Origin: Rikenella microfusus DSM 15922 | Lineage (GTDB): Bacteria > Bacteroidota > Bacteroidia > Bacteroidales > Rikenellaceae | Assembly (NCBI RefSeq): GCF_000427365.1 | Contig: NZ_KE386488.1 | Coordinates: 806,001-870,000, forward strand | Length of the DNA stretch: 64,000 nt | Direction of reading: 5' to 3' | Shown here: piece after piece, positions 26,549 through 34,730 of the stretch | Layout: the number at the start of each line of letters is the position of its first letter | Position numbering within the stretch: position 1 is the stretch's first letter | Translations under genes and position numbers: made by a program | Notes under the pieces: model-generated | What the model was told of the DNA's origin: nothing | The model's database searches: none | What the model saw: the letters and a program-made list of their open reading frames with translations, nothing else

Positions 26549-26694
26549 GGTATATCAAAATACGACTTCACCTAAAGTCGGGTAATAATCTCCCCAAACG
26601 GCCCTGCGGGGACTCCGGTCGGGAAGTTTCTCCGCGAAAAGGGAGCGGCGTAAGACAGACCATTCCAAAACCCGATTATATACTTTGGTATACC
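26549..26694. repeat. TIR-B mini-element, 146 bp
   Basis: Ends GGTATATCAAA (26549) and TTTGGTATACC (26684-26694) are inverted repeats with two differences. Internal TACGACTTCACC and ATCTCCCCAAACGGCCCTG match the TIR-B copies at 43822 and 45253. No gene is present. Confidence 0.65.
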
Positions 26695-26711
26695 AAACCT
26701 ATTCGACGATC

Positions 26712-26840
26712 ATCTCCCTCTATCGGCTCCGCGCCGGACGACATGAGGCGGTACAAACCCGGGCAAAAGACCCGGAGAGGCCGGCGCGAGCCGAAAAAGT
26801 ATCGACGAAAACTCCGGGTATATCGAAACACATAACAGGG
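26712..26840 (+). repeat. P-type intergenic repeat
   Basis: ACATGAGGCGGT, CCCGGGCAAAAGACCCGGAG and ATATCGAAACACATAA are shared with the copy at 43988-44155 in the same order. A CGGCTCCGCGCCGG / CCGGCGCGAGCCG pairing spans the unit. In both places it lies just after a TIR-B element. The rest of 26841-26976 shows nothing. Confidence 0.65.
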
Positions 26841-26976
26841 TAAGGTAAACCCACATATACCACCCTATCGGATATAGAATCGAGCCTTTGAAAATCAGGC
26901 AAGAGCATCAAACGGAACAAGGTCGCATATGCCGGCCAAAACCTATCTGCCGAAAAACCGTTGCCCCGCAATAAAA

Positions 26977-27011
26977 ATTTCCCCTGCCGCATAAAATGCG
27001 GCAGGGGAAAT
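26977..27011 (-). terminator. Terminator of the mfd-ppiD gene run
   Basis: A perfect 16-bp stem (ATTTCCCCTGCCGCAT with complement, 3-nt loop) is followed on the minus strand by TTTTTATT. It ends transcription of the genes reading leftward from 38101. Confidence 0.9.
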
Positions 27012-27098
27012 GAAATCCCTTCGATCAATATATACAGGGCTTTTCCCTATCCTGCCGATGTACCGGTTTTTAACCGTTTTCGGCCCCGCGCAGCGATT

Positions 27099-29162
27099 CT
27101 AATAGAATCGGTAACGGGTATCCTGAATATCGCTCAGGTTCAGGAACGCTTCGTAAGCCGCCATGAATGCGCTCTGCTGCGCTTCGGCCGACAGCCGCGC
27201 CTTTTCGAGCGCTTCGTCCACCGGCGTTTCGCGTTCCGAGACGATCTCGGCGGCATAGACACCGACGCGGCCTACGATCGGCTTGGAAACCACGCCCGTT
27301 TTGGCGATCCCCGACACACCGCCCGTGAAAGCCGGATCGAAGCCCACCTCAGGAGCCATAAAGCCCTGGAAATTGATATCGTCGTTGCTCAGCGTATCGA
27401 CGCCCAGCGTACCGGCCAAAGCCGCTACCGAAGAGGCGCCGGTCATTTTCTCCGCCAGCATCTCGCCCTTCTTCTCGCGCACGACCAGCGCTTTCAGGTC
27501 GTTTTTGACCTGTTCGAACGGCGCGATACCTTTTTCGCGCACCGCCGTAATCGTGGCGATCACGAAGTTGTTGCCGAACTCCTGCACCTCCGAAATATCG
27601 CCCGCCTCGCCGTTGAACGCCCACCGGGCCAACTCGCGCGACTGCTGCATACCGCCCACCGTCCGGTCGTTCGGCCCGACGGTAGCCACACGTTTGGCCA
27701 GCGCCCCGTCGCTTACGGCTTTCTCGAATCCGCCGGCCGCAGCCGCCGTAGCGAACTTGTTGGCCCGACCGTAAACTTCACTGCGCGTCAGGTCGCTCGC
27801 CTCCACATTGTAATTGATGACCCCGAGCTGTACCTTTTCCGATTCCCCTTTCGTCGCGGTCACTTTCAGGATAAAGGTAGCTTCCGCCGTATTCACCGCC
27901 TTCACCGTTCCGGCTGCGGCCCCTTTCAGGGCTTCGGCGAACTGAGGGGCCAGCGTCTGCGGATCCATCATCCCCAGGTCTCCGCCCTGTGCGCCGCTCT
28001 GCGCATCGGCCGAAAACTCGCGGGCCGCCGCCGCGAAATCCCCGCCTTTTTGCAGAGCCGCGGTCAGGCTGTCCGCCAGCGCTTTCTGGTCGGCGGCGAT
28101 CACGATATTGCTGATCCGGATACTGTCCGGCATCACCTGCACGTCCGCGATACGCGCCATCGTCCACTGGTCGCCGCTGAGCACCGGGCCGTACACCTGG
28201 TCGGCCGAAGCGCTGAACGCGAACTCGCCCAGCTCCCCGGTGAGTTCGCCCGGCTTGTAATAACGGGAATCGAACGTATTCTGCGAATTCATGGCCACGA
28301 ACTGCTGCACGTTCTTGGCAGCAGCCAGGTCTTTGGCCAGCCCCTGCACGGTCTTTTCAGCCGCGGCATAGTCATCGGCCGAAGGCAACGCCTCGAAAGT
28401 CACGTATTCGATGTCGCGCAGGTCTTCCTGCTTGAACATCCCCCGATGGGTGTCGTAGTATTTCCGCAGTTCGGCGTCGCTCACCTGCACGGTGCTGTCG
28501 GCGATGCTTTCGTAACGGTTCACCAGGTAATTCACGCTGTACGTCTTCGATTCCAGCGACGCCAGCTGTCCGGCCTCGAACCCGGTCACGTAAGCCGCCT
28601 TGTCGATCAGGTTCTTGAATTTGAAGATCAGGCTCTGGTCACCGACCTCGTTTTGCAGATAGTTCCAGAACATCTGCATGCGTCCGGTCTGGTCCTGATC
28701 CACACCGGCGATGAACTGGCGCAACATAGCCGGTTCGAACATGCCGGTCTGCGGGTTGGCGAACATCTGCGCGATGATCGGCGAAGGATTGGCGCCGCTG
28801 AGCAGGCCGACCATCTCGTCGTCCGACACGGTCAGACCTACGGCAGACAGGGCCGGTTTCAGGGCCTTTTCGCGGATCATCAGGTCCCACGCCTGCACGC
28901 GCACCATTTCGTTCTGTTCTTCGGTCGAACCTTCGCGGCCCGTGGTGATACGCTGCACTTCGGTCAGCTCGTCGATGGCCTGCGCATATTCCTGCGTGGA
29001 AATCTTTTCGCCGTCGATCACCCCGACGTTCATCTTGGAGCTGTTCATCAGCGTGCTGCCCGAGGTCAGCATGTCGCCGAGCACGAAAGCCAGCAGGGCC
29101 ACGCCGATCACGACAGCCAGCAGAACGCCGCCTTTGTTTCTGAGTGTGTTGAGAGTTACCAT
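27099..29162 (-). CDS. Membrane-anchored peptidylprolyl isomerase, SurA/PpiD type
   Basis: This 687-residue protein has one N-terminal membrane anchor (LLAVVIGVALLAFVLGDML, about residues 13-31) with the bulk in the periplasm. It has a SurA_N-type chaperone region to about 240 and a parvulin-like PPIase domain about 345-445 (ISNIVIAADQKALAD ... GGDLGMM). Such proteins fold outer-membrane and secreted proteins. The C-terminal part (480-687) is extended compared with E. coli PpiD, as usual in Bacteroidota. It ends the seven-gene minus-strand run, 97 bp after a CNNM/CBS protein, and is followed by the terminator at 26977. Confidence 0.9.
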   Translation of the reverse strand: MVTLNTLRNKGGVLLAVVIGVALLAFVLGDMLTSGSTLMNSSKMNVGVIDGEKISTQEYAQAIDELTEVQRITTGREGSTEEQNEMVRVQAWDLMIREKALKPALSAVGLTVSDDEMVGLLSGANPSPIIAQMFANPQTGMFEPAMLRQFIAGVDQDQTGRMQMFWNYLQNEVGDQSLIFKFKNLIDKAAYVTGFEAGQLASLESKTYSVNYLVNRYESIADSTVQVSDAELRKYYDTHRGMFKQEDLRDIEYVTFEALPSADDYAAAEKTVQGLAKDLAAAKNVQQFVAMNSQNTFDSRYYKPGELTGELGEFAFSASADQVYGPVLSGDQWTMARIADVQVMPDSIRISNIVIAADQKALADSLTAALQKGGDFAAAAREFSADAQSGAQGGDLGMMDPQTLAPQFAEALKGAAAGTVKAVNTAEATFILKVTATKGESEKVQLGVINYNVEASDLTRSEVYGRANKFATAAAAGGFEKAVSDGALAKRVATVGPNDRTVGGMQQSRELARWAFNGEAGDISEVQEFGNNFVIATITAVREKGIAPFEQVKNDLKALVVREKKGEMLAEKMTGASSVAALAGTLGVDTLSNDDINFQGFMAPEVGFDPAFTGGVSGIAKTGVVSKPIVGRVGVYAAEIVSERETPVDEALEKARLSAEAQQSAFMAAYEAFLNLSDIQDTRYRFY

Positions 29163-29259
29163 TCTTTATCGTGTGTACTTTTTTATAATCAGGAGGATGG
29201 GCCGCAGGGCGCCCAATGGGGGCAAATGTACTGTTTTTTTTCGATATGGCGAAGCCCTT

Positions 29260-30519
29260 TTATGCAGGCCGGACTTTTGTGACCTGCACCAGTTCGATGC
29301 GCGTACGCCCCGTCCGCAGTATCTTGATCTTCAGTCCGTCGGCTTTGACGACATCGCCCGGTTTGGGGAGGTCTTCGCTCTGGTCGAGGATGTAGCCCGC
29401 CAGCGTGTCGTAACGGTCCGATTCGGGAATGCCGAGGCCGTACGTTTCGTTCAGGTGGTCGATCTCCAGCCGTCCGGCCAGCACGTACTCGCTGTCGGAC
29501 AGTCGTTTCTCGACCAGGTAGTCGGCATCGTGTTCGTCTTCGATCTCGCCGAAAATCTGCTCCAGCAGATCTTCGAGGGTTACCAGGCCGGCCGTGCCGC
29601 CGAATTCGTCGATCACGACGGCCAGCGAACGGTAGTCGCGGGTCAGTTCGCCGAGCAGTTTCTGCTGGGGCATCGTTTCGGGTACGTACAGAATCTCCTG
29701 CAAGATCTCCCGAATCGTGGCGGGGGTTTTGAACAGGCTCTTGATATTGGCGTAACCGATAATGTTGTCGATCGTACCCTCATAGACGGGTACGCGCGAA
29801 AAACCGGTCTCCACCAGCAGGCGGCGCAGGTCGTCCACGCTGTCGTTCACGTCGATCGCTTCGATGTCGGTACGCGGCACCATGCAGTCCCGCACGCGCT
29901 GTTCGGAGAAGTCCAGCGCATTCTGGAACAGGCGGATCCGCTGCCCGTTATCCTCTTTCCCCTCGTCGCCGCCCTCTTCATTCCCGGCAGCCTCTTCGAC
30001 CAGCGTGGCCAGATCGACTTTGCCGAATCCGACGGCACGGGGCGTATCGGCCACACGTCTTCCGGTTAGTCGCAGGAGCAGCGCGGACAGCAGGGTGGTG
30101 AAACGGGCCAGGGGATAGAAAACGATATAGAAGACGTACAGCGGTACAGCGAAAACCCTCAGGTAGAAATTCGGATCGGCCTTGACGACGGCTTTCGGCA
30201 GGAATTCCGCCGTGAAGATAATGATCAGCGTGGAAACGAGGGTCTCCAGCGCGTAGTTGGAACTTCCCGTAACGGTCGTATAGAGGGCGCTCATGAAGAT
30301 GGAGTAGATCACCAGCGCGATATTGTTCCCCACCAGGATGGTCGAGATGTACTGGCCGGGAGCCTTGAGAAAGAGACTGGCGATATGGTTGTAGGTCTTG
30401 CTCTGCTTCCGTTCGATTTCCAGCCGCAGCTTGTTGGACGAGAGGAAAGCGATCTCCATGCCGGAAAAGAAGGCCGACAGGACGAGGGCGATGACGATAA
30501 CGATGATCTGTGTCTCCAT
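29260..30519 (-). CDS. CNNM/CBS-domain transporter-like protein (HlyC/CorC family)
   Basis: This 419-residue protein has an N-terminal CNNM membrane domain (four hydrophobic stretches to about residue 160; SAFFSGMEIAFLSSNKLRLE), a pair of CBS domains (about 205-330; CMVPRTDIEAIDVNDS, FSRVPVYEGTIDNIIGY) and a C-terminal CorC_HlyC domain. Relatives are linked to Mg2+ or Co2+ homeostasis; the name hemolysin is historical. GldE in gliding Bacteroidota has this same architecture, but nothing here shows gliding. It lies 18 nt after lptC and precedes ppiD. Confidence 0.92.
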   Translation of the reverse strand: METQIIVIVIALVLSAFFSGMEIAFLSSNKLRLEIERKQSKTYNHIASLFLKAPGQYISTILVGNNIALVIYSIFMSALYTTVTGSSNYALETLVSTLIIIFTAEFLPKAVVKADPNFYLRVFAVPLYVFYIVFYPLARFTTLLSALLLRLTGRRVADTPRAVGFGKVDLATLVEEAAGNEEGGDEGKEDNGQRIRLFQNALDFSEQRVRDCMVPRTDIEAIDVNDSVDDLRRLLVETGFSRVPVYEGTIDNIIGYANIKSLFKTPATIREILQEILYVPETMPQQKLLGELTRDYRSLAVVIDEFGGTAGLVTLEDLLEQIFGEIEDEHDADYLVEKRLSDSEYVLAGRLEIDHLNETYGLGIPESDRYDTLAGYILDQSEDLPKPGDVVKADGLKIKILRTGRTRIELVQVTKVRPA

Positions 30520-30537
30520 GAACGGGATTCGGTTAAG

Positions 30538-31185
30538 CTACGGAAGGGCCGTCGTATCGGCCGCGGCCGGAGTCTGCGGGCCGGCGGTGGTATCCCTCAT
30601 GGCGGAGGCATCGACTTCGATTTTGCCGGAAGTGTTGTGGAAACTCCACGTCTCGAAACTCTCGTCGGCTTCGAAATTGCTGCCCACGTGCACGCTGTTG
30701 CCATCGACGACCCGGGCCGTGGTATCGCTGTATATCTTCTTCTTTTTCTGGTCCCAGTACAACCGTTCGGTATAGAGGGTACGCCCCCCTTTCTCCCCTT
30801 TGTAGTTGTGGGCGACCACGTTCCCGCGGGCTTCCCACAGGTCGGTGACTTCGTTCAGACGGGCGTAATCGGCGACCAGGTCGCTTTCCACCCTCAGGGC
30901 CGAATCGAATGTCTCCACCTTGATTCCCCGGCGGAACTCCATGAACGGCTCCTCGGCCAGTTCGTAACGCTCCAGCAGGGGGGTCTCCATCCGGTACTGG
31001 CGGTGCCCGTCCACGGAATTGATGATCCGGTGGTTATGGCTGACCTGGGTCGGGGTCGTTTCGGGATCCTCGACCGTCGGTTCCGGTTCTTTACCGCCGC
31101 AGGAAGACAGAAAAAGAGTGCCTGCCGCCATCGTGGCGGCAAGCACTGTTACAGGTCTGGCGATGCTTCGTCGTAAGTTTTTCAT
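30538..31185 (-). CDS. lptC: LPS export protein LptC
   Basis: LptC relays lipopolysaccharide from the LptBFG transporter to the periplasmic bridge. This 215-residue protein has an N-terminal lipobox (FLSSC, Cys29), so it is a lipoprotein rather than the single-pass form of E. coli, as is common in Bacteroidota. The LptC beta-jellyroll core covers about residues 45-190 (VSHNHRIINSVDGHRQYRMETPLLERYE; LWEARGNVVAHNYKGEKGGRTLYTE in part). A Pro/Ala/Thr-rich tail follows. It sits between a TPR protein and the CNNM/CBS gene. Confidence 0.88.
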   Translation of the reverse strand: MKNLRRSIARPVTVLAATMAAGTLFLSSCGGKEPEPTVEDPETTPTQVSHNHRIINSVDGHRQYRMETPLLERYELAEEPFMEFRRGIKVETFDSALRVESDLVADYARLNEVTDLWEARGNVVAHNYKGEKGGRTLYTERLYWDQKKKKIYSDTTARVVDGNSVHVGSNFEADESFETWSFHNTSGKIEVDASAMRDTTAGPQTPAAADTTALP

Positions 31186-31240
31186 AGGCGAAAAGGCGGC
31201 TCCGCAGCAAACGTGCCGCCCCTTTCCGGATAAGAAAAGA

Positions 31241-32569
31241 TTAACGTTCGCGCACGGTGGTACGACCGCTGATCCAGCCGCAATTGACCGTATAGGAGTC
31301 GCCGGGGTTCAGCCCGCGCATGAAAGTCTCTTCGCTTTTCGGGAAGTTGGCGCTGTAATTGGCGATCATACTGCTGATCTGCGCCTGCTGGGGATCGTCC
31401 GCCGGAAGCAACTGGCGGGCGCGGGAAAGATTGTCCACGGCCAGCCACATGGCGGTCTGGCTGTCGAAACCGCTGCAAGCGCTGCCGGCGCCGCTGCCGA
31501 ATGCGGCTCCCAACAGCAGGTAAGCCACCCCGTTGTTCGGATCGAGGTCGATAACCCGGCGGGCGAACGTTGCCGCTTCGCGGTAAGAACCGGATGCGCT
31601 GGTCATGGTAGCGGCCTGGAGCAGGAAGTTGATCTTTTTGGCCTGGTCGGTCTCATTATCGATACCGATACGCAGATATTCCAATGCCTTGGCGAAATCT
31701 TTTTTCTCCTGGAACACGGAGGCGAGCTGCACGGCCACTTCCGGTTTCGGGTTCACCTGATAGTATTTTTCCAGCATGGTCAGGTAGAATTCGCTGGAAC
31801 ATTTGCCGCGGTGCAGAAGCGCCAGAACGGTCTCGATCAACTGCTGGTTGTCCGGGTCGGCTTCGTATTTCGGTTTGTAGATCTTTTCGACGGTTTCGCA
31901 GTTCGCCGCGCCGCTGGTTGCGAACAGGTCGTCCAGCGTTTTCCCGGCTTCGGCGGCATCGCTGTCCTGGCTGGCGGCGATGCGTTCGCTGAGGCTCTCA
32001 TAGGTTTCCATCAGCTCTTCCGGGGTCACGTCGTCGAGTTTGAAACTTTCCACCACGGCGTTGAAGTACATCACGGCCAGCGCCGGCTCGAAAGGATGCT
32101 TCTCGTCGAGCGCTTCGCGGAAGAGTTTGAACAGACGTTCGCGGTCGGCCGGCATCATGCTCAGGAACATTTTGGCCTTTTCGCTTTTCAGGTAGGCTTC
32201 GCCGCGCTGGGGATGATCGCCGAACGCTTCGATACGTTTGTCGTAGATCCACAGGATGCTGTCCACGTACATCCGGCGGTCTTCTTTGGTCTGGGCGCCG
32301 GCGGCTTTGTTCTTGTAAATGTCGATACCGCGTATGTACATGTTTTCGGAGGCTTTCGGTGCGCCTTCGATCAGCTGGCGCAGGTAAAGCGTCGCCAGGT
32401 TGTAGTCTTTGGCCTTGTACGCGTCGCCGAAGAAATTCAGGATGCGGACATTCTGTTCGCGGGACGCAGGATCGGCACCGTACTTCGGATCGTCCTTATA
32501 ATCCTGCGCTGCGGCCGTGCCTCCCACTAAGGCCAGGGCCGCAATCAGTGAATACACTCGTTTTTTCAT
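31241..32569 (-). CDS. Secreted tetratricopeptide-repeat protein
   Basis: This 442-residue protein has a signal peptide (MKKRVYSLIAALALVGGTAAA) and helical TPR-like repeats: an early unit near residue 55, and a clear pair near 270-345 (AVQLASVFQEKKDFAKALEYLRIGI; YREAATFARRVIDLDPNNGVAYLLLG). It is likely periplasmic and may scaffold envelope proteins. The C-terminus ends with a Cys-containing segment (SYTVNCGWISGRTTV). Linkage with an outer-membrane protein and lptC fits envelope assembly, but the specific function is unknown. Confidence 0.8.
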   Translation of the reverse strand: MKKRVYSLIAALALVGGTAAAQDYKDDPKYGADPASREQNVRILNFFGDAYKAKDYNLATLYLRQLIEGAPKASENMYIRGIDIYKNKAAGAQTKEDRRMYVDSILWIYDKRIEAFGDHPQRGEAYLKSEKAKMFLSMMPADRERLFKLFREALDEKHPFEPALAVMYFNAVVESFKLDDVTPEELMETYESLSERIAASQDSDAAEAGKTLDDLFATSGAANCETVEKIYKPKYEADPDNQQLIETVLALLHRGKCSSEFYLTMLEKYYQVNPKPEVAVQLASVFQEKKDFAKALEYLRIGIDNETDQAKKINFLLQAATMTSASGSYREAATFARRVIDLDPNNGVAYLLLGAAFGSGAGSACSGFDSQTAMWLAVDNLSRARQLLPADDPQQAQISSMIANYSANFPKSEETFMRGLNPGDSYTVNCGWISGRTTVRER

Positions 32570-32668
32570 CAGTTTATGGTTAGTTTCGTTAATCGTCAGG
32601 TCCGGATCAGGGGCGCCGTTTTCCGCGCTCTGCGGAGGACATCGCCCGATTCGCCGCCCCCCCTGTCT

Positions 32669-34012
32669 TTAATTGTATTTCGGCCGCACGAACCAGTAAT
32701 CCTGTCCGAAGAGGCTCAGGGCGGCGAAGATATTGAAATAACGTTCCCGGATCTGTCCGGCTGCCCGGCTGCCGCGTTCGCCGTATTCGACGCCGATCCC
32801 CACTTTGGAGAAAGAGCCTTTCTTGAGGGCGAAATCGACCCCCACCGACACCGCCGCGTCGTGCAACCGGTGCCCGGCCTTGCTCAGGTAGCTGTCGCCG
32901 TACCGCAGACCGGCCTTATAGGTCCAGCGGTTCAGCGCATTGCGGATATCGTACCGGTTCGGGGTATAGCTGAAGCCGAGGCGATAGTCCTGCTGCGCTC
33001 CGAGGGTGATGTCCTGATCCTTCGGGATTTCGAACGCACCGCTCCAGTTCTGGCGGCTGTAATCGAAAGCTACGCCCAGTTTGCGGGACTGGAAGTAAAT
33101 GCCGGCGCCGACCTTGCCCGGAATATCCATGTTCCACCGGCTGACTCCCGAATAGACGGTGTCCGCGACGGAATTACTGTACGAGAGGGTCAGACGGGTC
33201 TGCTTGACGGAAGCGGTCACTTTGGGCTGATAGGTCACCCCGACGGCCAGCGCGTTGTTCTTGCCGACCTTGAAAACATACTGCGCACCGAGGGTGAACA
33301 GAATCTTACTGAGATTTTGGTTCTCCGACGAAACGACGTTGCGGTACGTCTCCGAACCGAGATACGAAGTCACCATGGCGTTGTACTGCCGCTCGATATT
33401 CCCGAACCAGTAGTTCATGCTGGCGCCCAACGAAAAACGGGGGGTGACGTTCACGCCGAGGCTCATCGCCACCTGGGTGATCCCGCCGTCGCCGGCATAA
33501 TTATAAACGGTACTTCCTATATTTTCGGTGATGTCCGCGTTCTGCGCGACGATACGGCTCGTATAACCCACCGAGCTGACCGGCGTCAGCGAGAAGCCCA
33601 GCCCCACGCCTTTGCCCAGCGGCACGGCCAGCCCCAGGTCGTGGATATTGAACGTGTTGTAGGAAGTGGATGCCGCGTCACTCTTCGCGTAGATGTTTTT
33701 CCCTTCGCCGGCGAAATTGAAGATGGCCGACTGCCTCGGGATCGCGCTCATGGAGGCGGGATTCCGGTAGTTGAAGGCATGCGGATCGCGGACGGCGATG
33801 CCGGCGCCGCCCATCGAACGGTTGAACGCGCTGCCACCCACGGCCATGTCCCCGATCCCGTACATGGTGTACGGCGAGAAAGCATTGAGGTCGCTGATCT
33901 GGGCCCGGACGGAAACCAGACCCGCGCACCATACGGCGCACAGACAGAGGAAAGTCCGCCCGCGGCGGCACGTCACGCTATGGTTCAATGTCCTGAGTAT
34001 TGGGTTGGGCAT
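32669..34012 (-). CDS. Outer membrane beta-barrel protein, FadL/PorV-like
   Basis: This 447-residue protein has a signal sequence (cleavage likely after VRA near residue 36) and a glycine- and aromatic-rich beta-barrel resembling OmpP1/FadL and Bacteroidota PorV-type proteins. The mature N-terminus reads QISDLNAFSPYTMYGIGDM and continues SMGGAGIAVRDPHAFNYRNPASM, a typical hatch-type segment. The last residues form a beta strand ending KYN. Transported substrate is unknown. Its ATG lies within the coaX end (35-nt overlap), implying coupled translation. Confidence 0.82.
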   Translation of the reverse strand: MPNPILRTLNHSVTCRRGRTFLCLCAVWCAGLVSVRAQISDLNAFSPYTMYGIGDMAVGGSAFNRSMGGAGIAVRDPHAFNYRNPASMSAIPRQSAIFNFAGEGKNIYAKSDAASTSYNTFNIHDLGLAVPLGKGVGLGFSLTPVSSVGYTSRIVAQNADITENIGSTVYNYAGDGGITQVAMSLGVNVTPRFSLGASMNYWFGNIERQYNAMVTSYLGSETYRNVVSSENQNLSKILFTLGAQYVFKVGKNNALAVGVTYQPKVTASVKQTRLTLSYSNSVADTVYSGVSRWNMDIPGKVGAGIYFQSRKLGVAFDYSRQNWSGAFEIPKDQDITLGAQQDYRLGFSYTPNRYDIRNALNRWTYKAGLRYGDSYLSKAGHRLHDAAVSVGVDFALKKGSFSKVGIGVEYGERGSRAAGQIRERYFNIFAALSLFGQDYWFVRPKYN

Positions 34013-34730
34013 TATATTCGAGTATTCGGTTCAGTCCTTTAATGACCAGGTCGTAAATTACAAATATCGGTTTTTTTACTTTGTCGGCAAAGAAATTCGC
34101 ATCCCTACCGGCAAAAAAGACCGTCAAGGCTCCGTTTTTTTCGCCGATCCGGTCGATATAGCCTTCGATTTCGTGGATAATGCCGAGCACGACGCCGCTT
34201 TCGATGGCGTTGCGCGTCGAGGTCCCGGTCAGGTCGTAGCGCTCCGGGGTGGAACAGAGCGGCAGCCGGTCGGTCAGGCGGTGGAGCGCCTCGAAGCGCA
34301 TGGCCATGCCGGGCGAGATATTGCCGCCGAGGTATTCGCCGGCCGCGCTGACCCGGTCGATGGTGATGGCCGAGCCGAGGTCGATGATCAGCAGTTCGCG
34401 GCCGGGGGCAACGTCCCACGCCCCCACGGCAGCGGCCAGCCGGTCGGCGCCCAGCGTTTCGGGCGTAGCGTACAGGTTCGCCAGCGGTACCGGCGTTCCC
34501 GGCACGAAACGCAGAAAATGGCTCACATGGCGGCGGATATACTCCTCGGTACGTTCGTTCGGGTTCCGCGTGGTGGACAGGATCGCCCGGTCGATAGCCG
34601 GGTATTCGTGCAGCAAATCCCGGATCGCGGGGCAGCTCAGTTCCTGTTCCACATTCTTGAACACGATCTCGGAACCGTCCATGACGGCGGTCTTGGCGAA
34701 GGTGTTTCCTATGTCTATGACTAAATTCAT
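33978..34730 (-). CDS. coaX: Type III pantothenate kinase
   Basis: CoaX phosphorylates pantothenate, the first committed CoA step. The 250-residue protein has the ASKHA-fold phosphate loop DIGNTFAKTA (residues 6-15), the GADRLAA motif near 104 and IIDLGSAITIDRVS near 125. Type III enzymes need a monovalent cation and are not feedback-inhibited by CoA. The gene overlaps mfd by four bases (ATGA) and the downstream OMP gene by 35 nt. PanC and PanD, which make and supply pantothenate, are encoded at 62-63 kb. Confidence 0.94.
   Translation of the reverse strand: MNLVIDIGNTFAKTAVMDGSEIVFKNVEQELSCPAIRDLLHEYPAIDRAILSTTRNPNERTEEYIRRHVSHFLRFVPGTPVPLANLYATPETLGADRLAAAVGAWDVAPGRELLIIDLGSAITIDRVSAAGEYLGGNISPGMAMRFEALHRLTDRLPLCSTPERYDLTGTSTRNAIESGVVLGIIHEIEGYIDRIGEKNGALTVFFAGRDANFFADKVKKPIFVIYDLVIKGLNRILEYNAQPNTQDIEP

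Noticed and set aside
26961-29282. Long plus-strand open frame of 773 codons opposite ppiD
   Set aside because: It is antisense to a clear chaperone gene. Its composition (runs of His, Arg and Val without domain motifs) is typical of frames left open by high GC.
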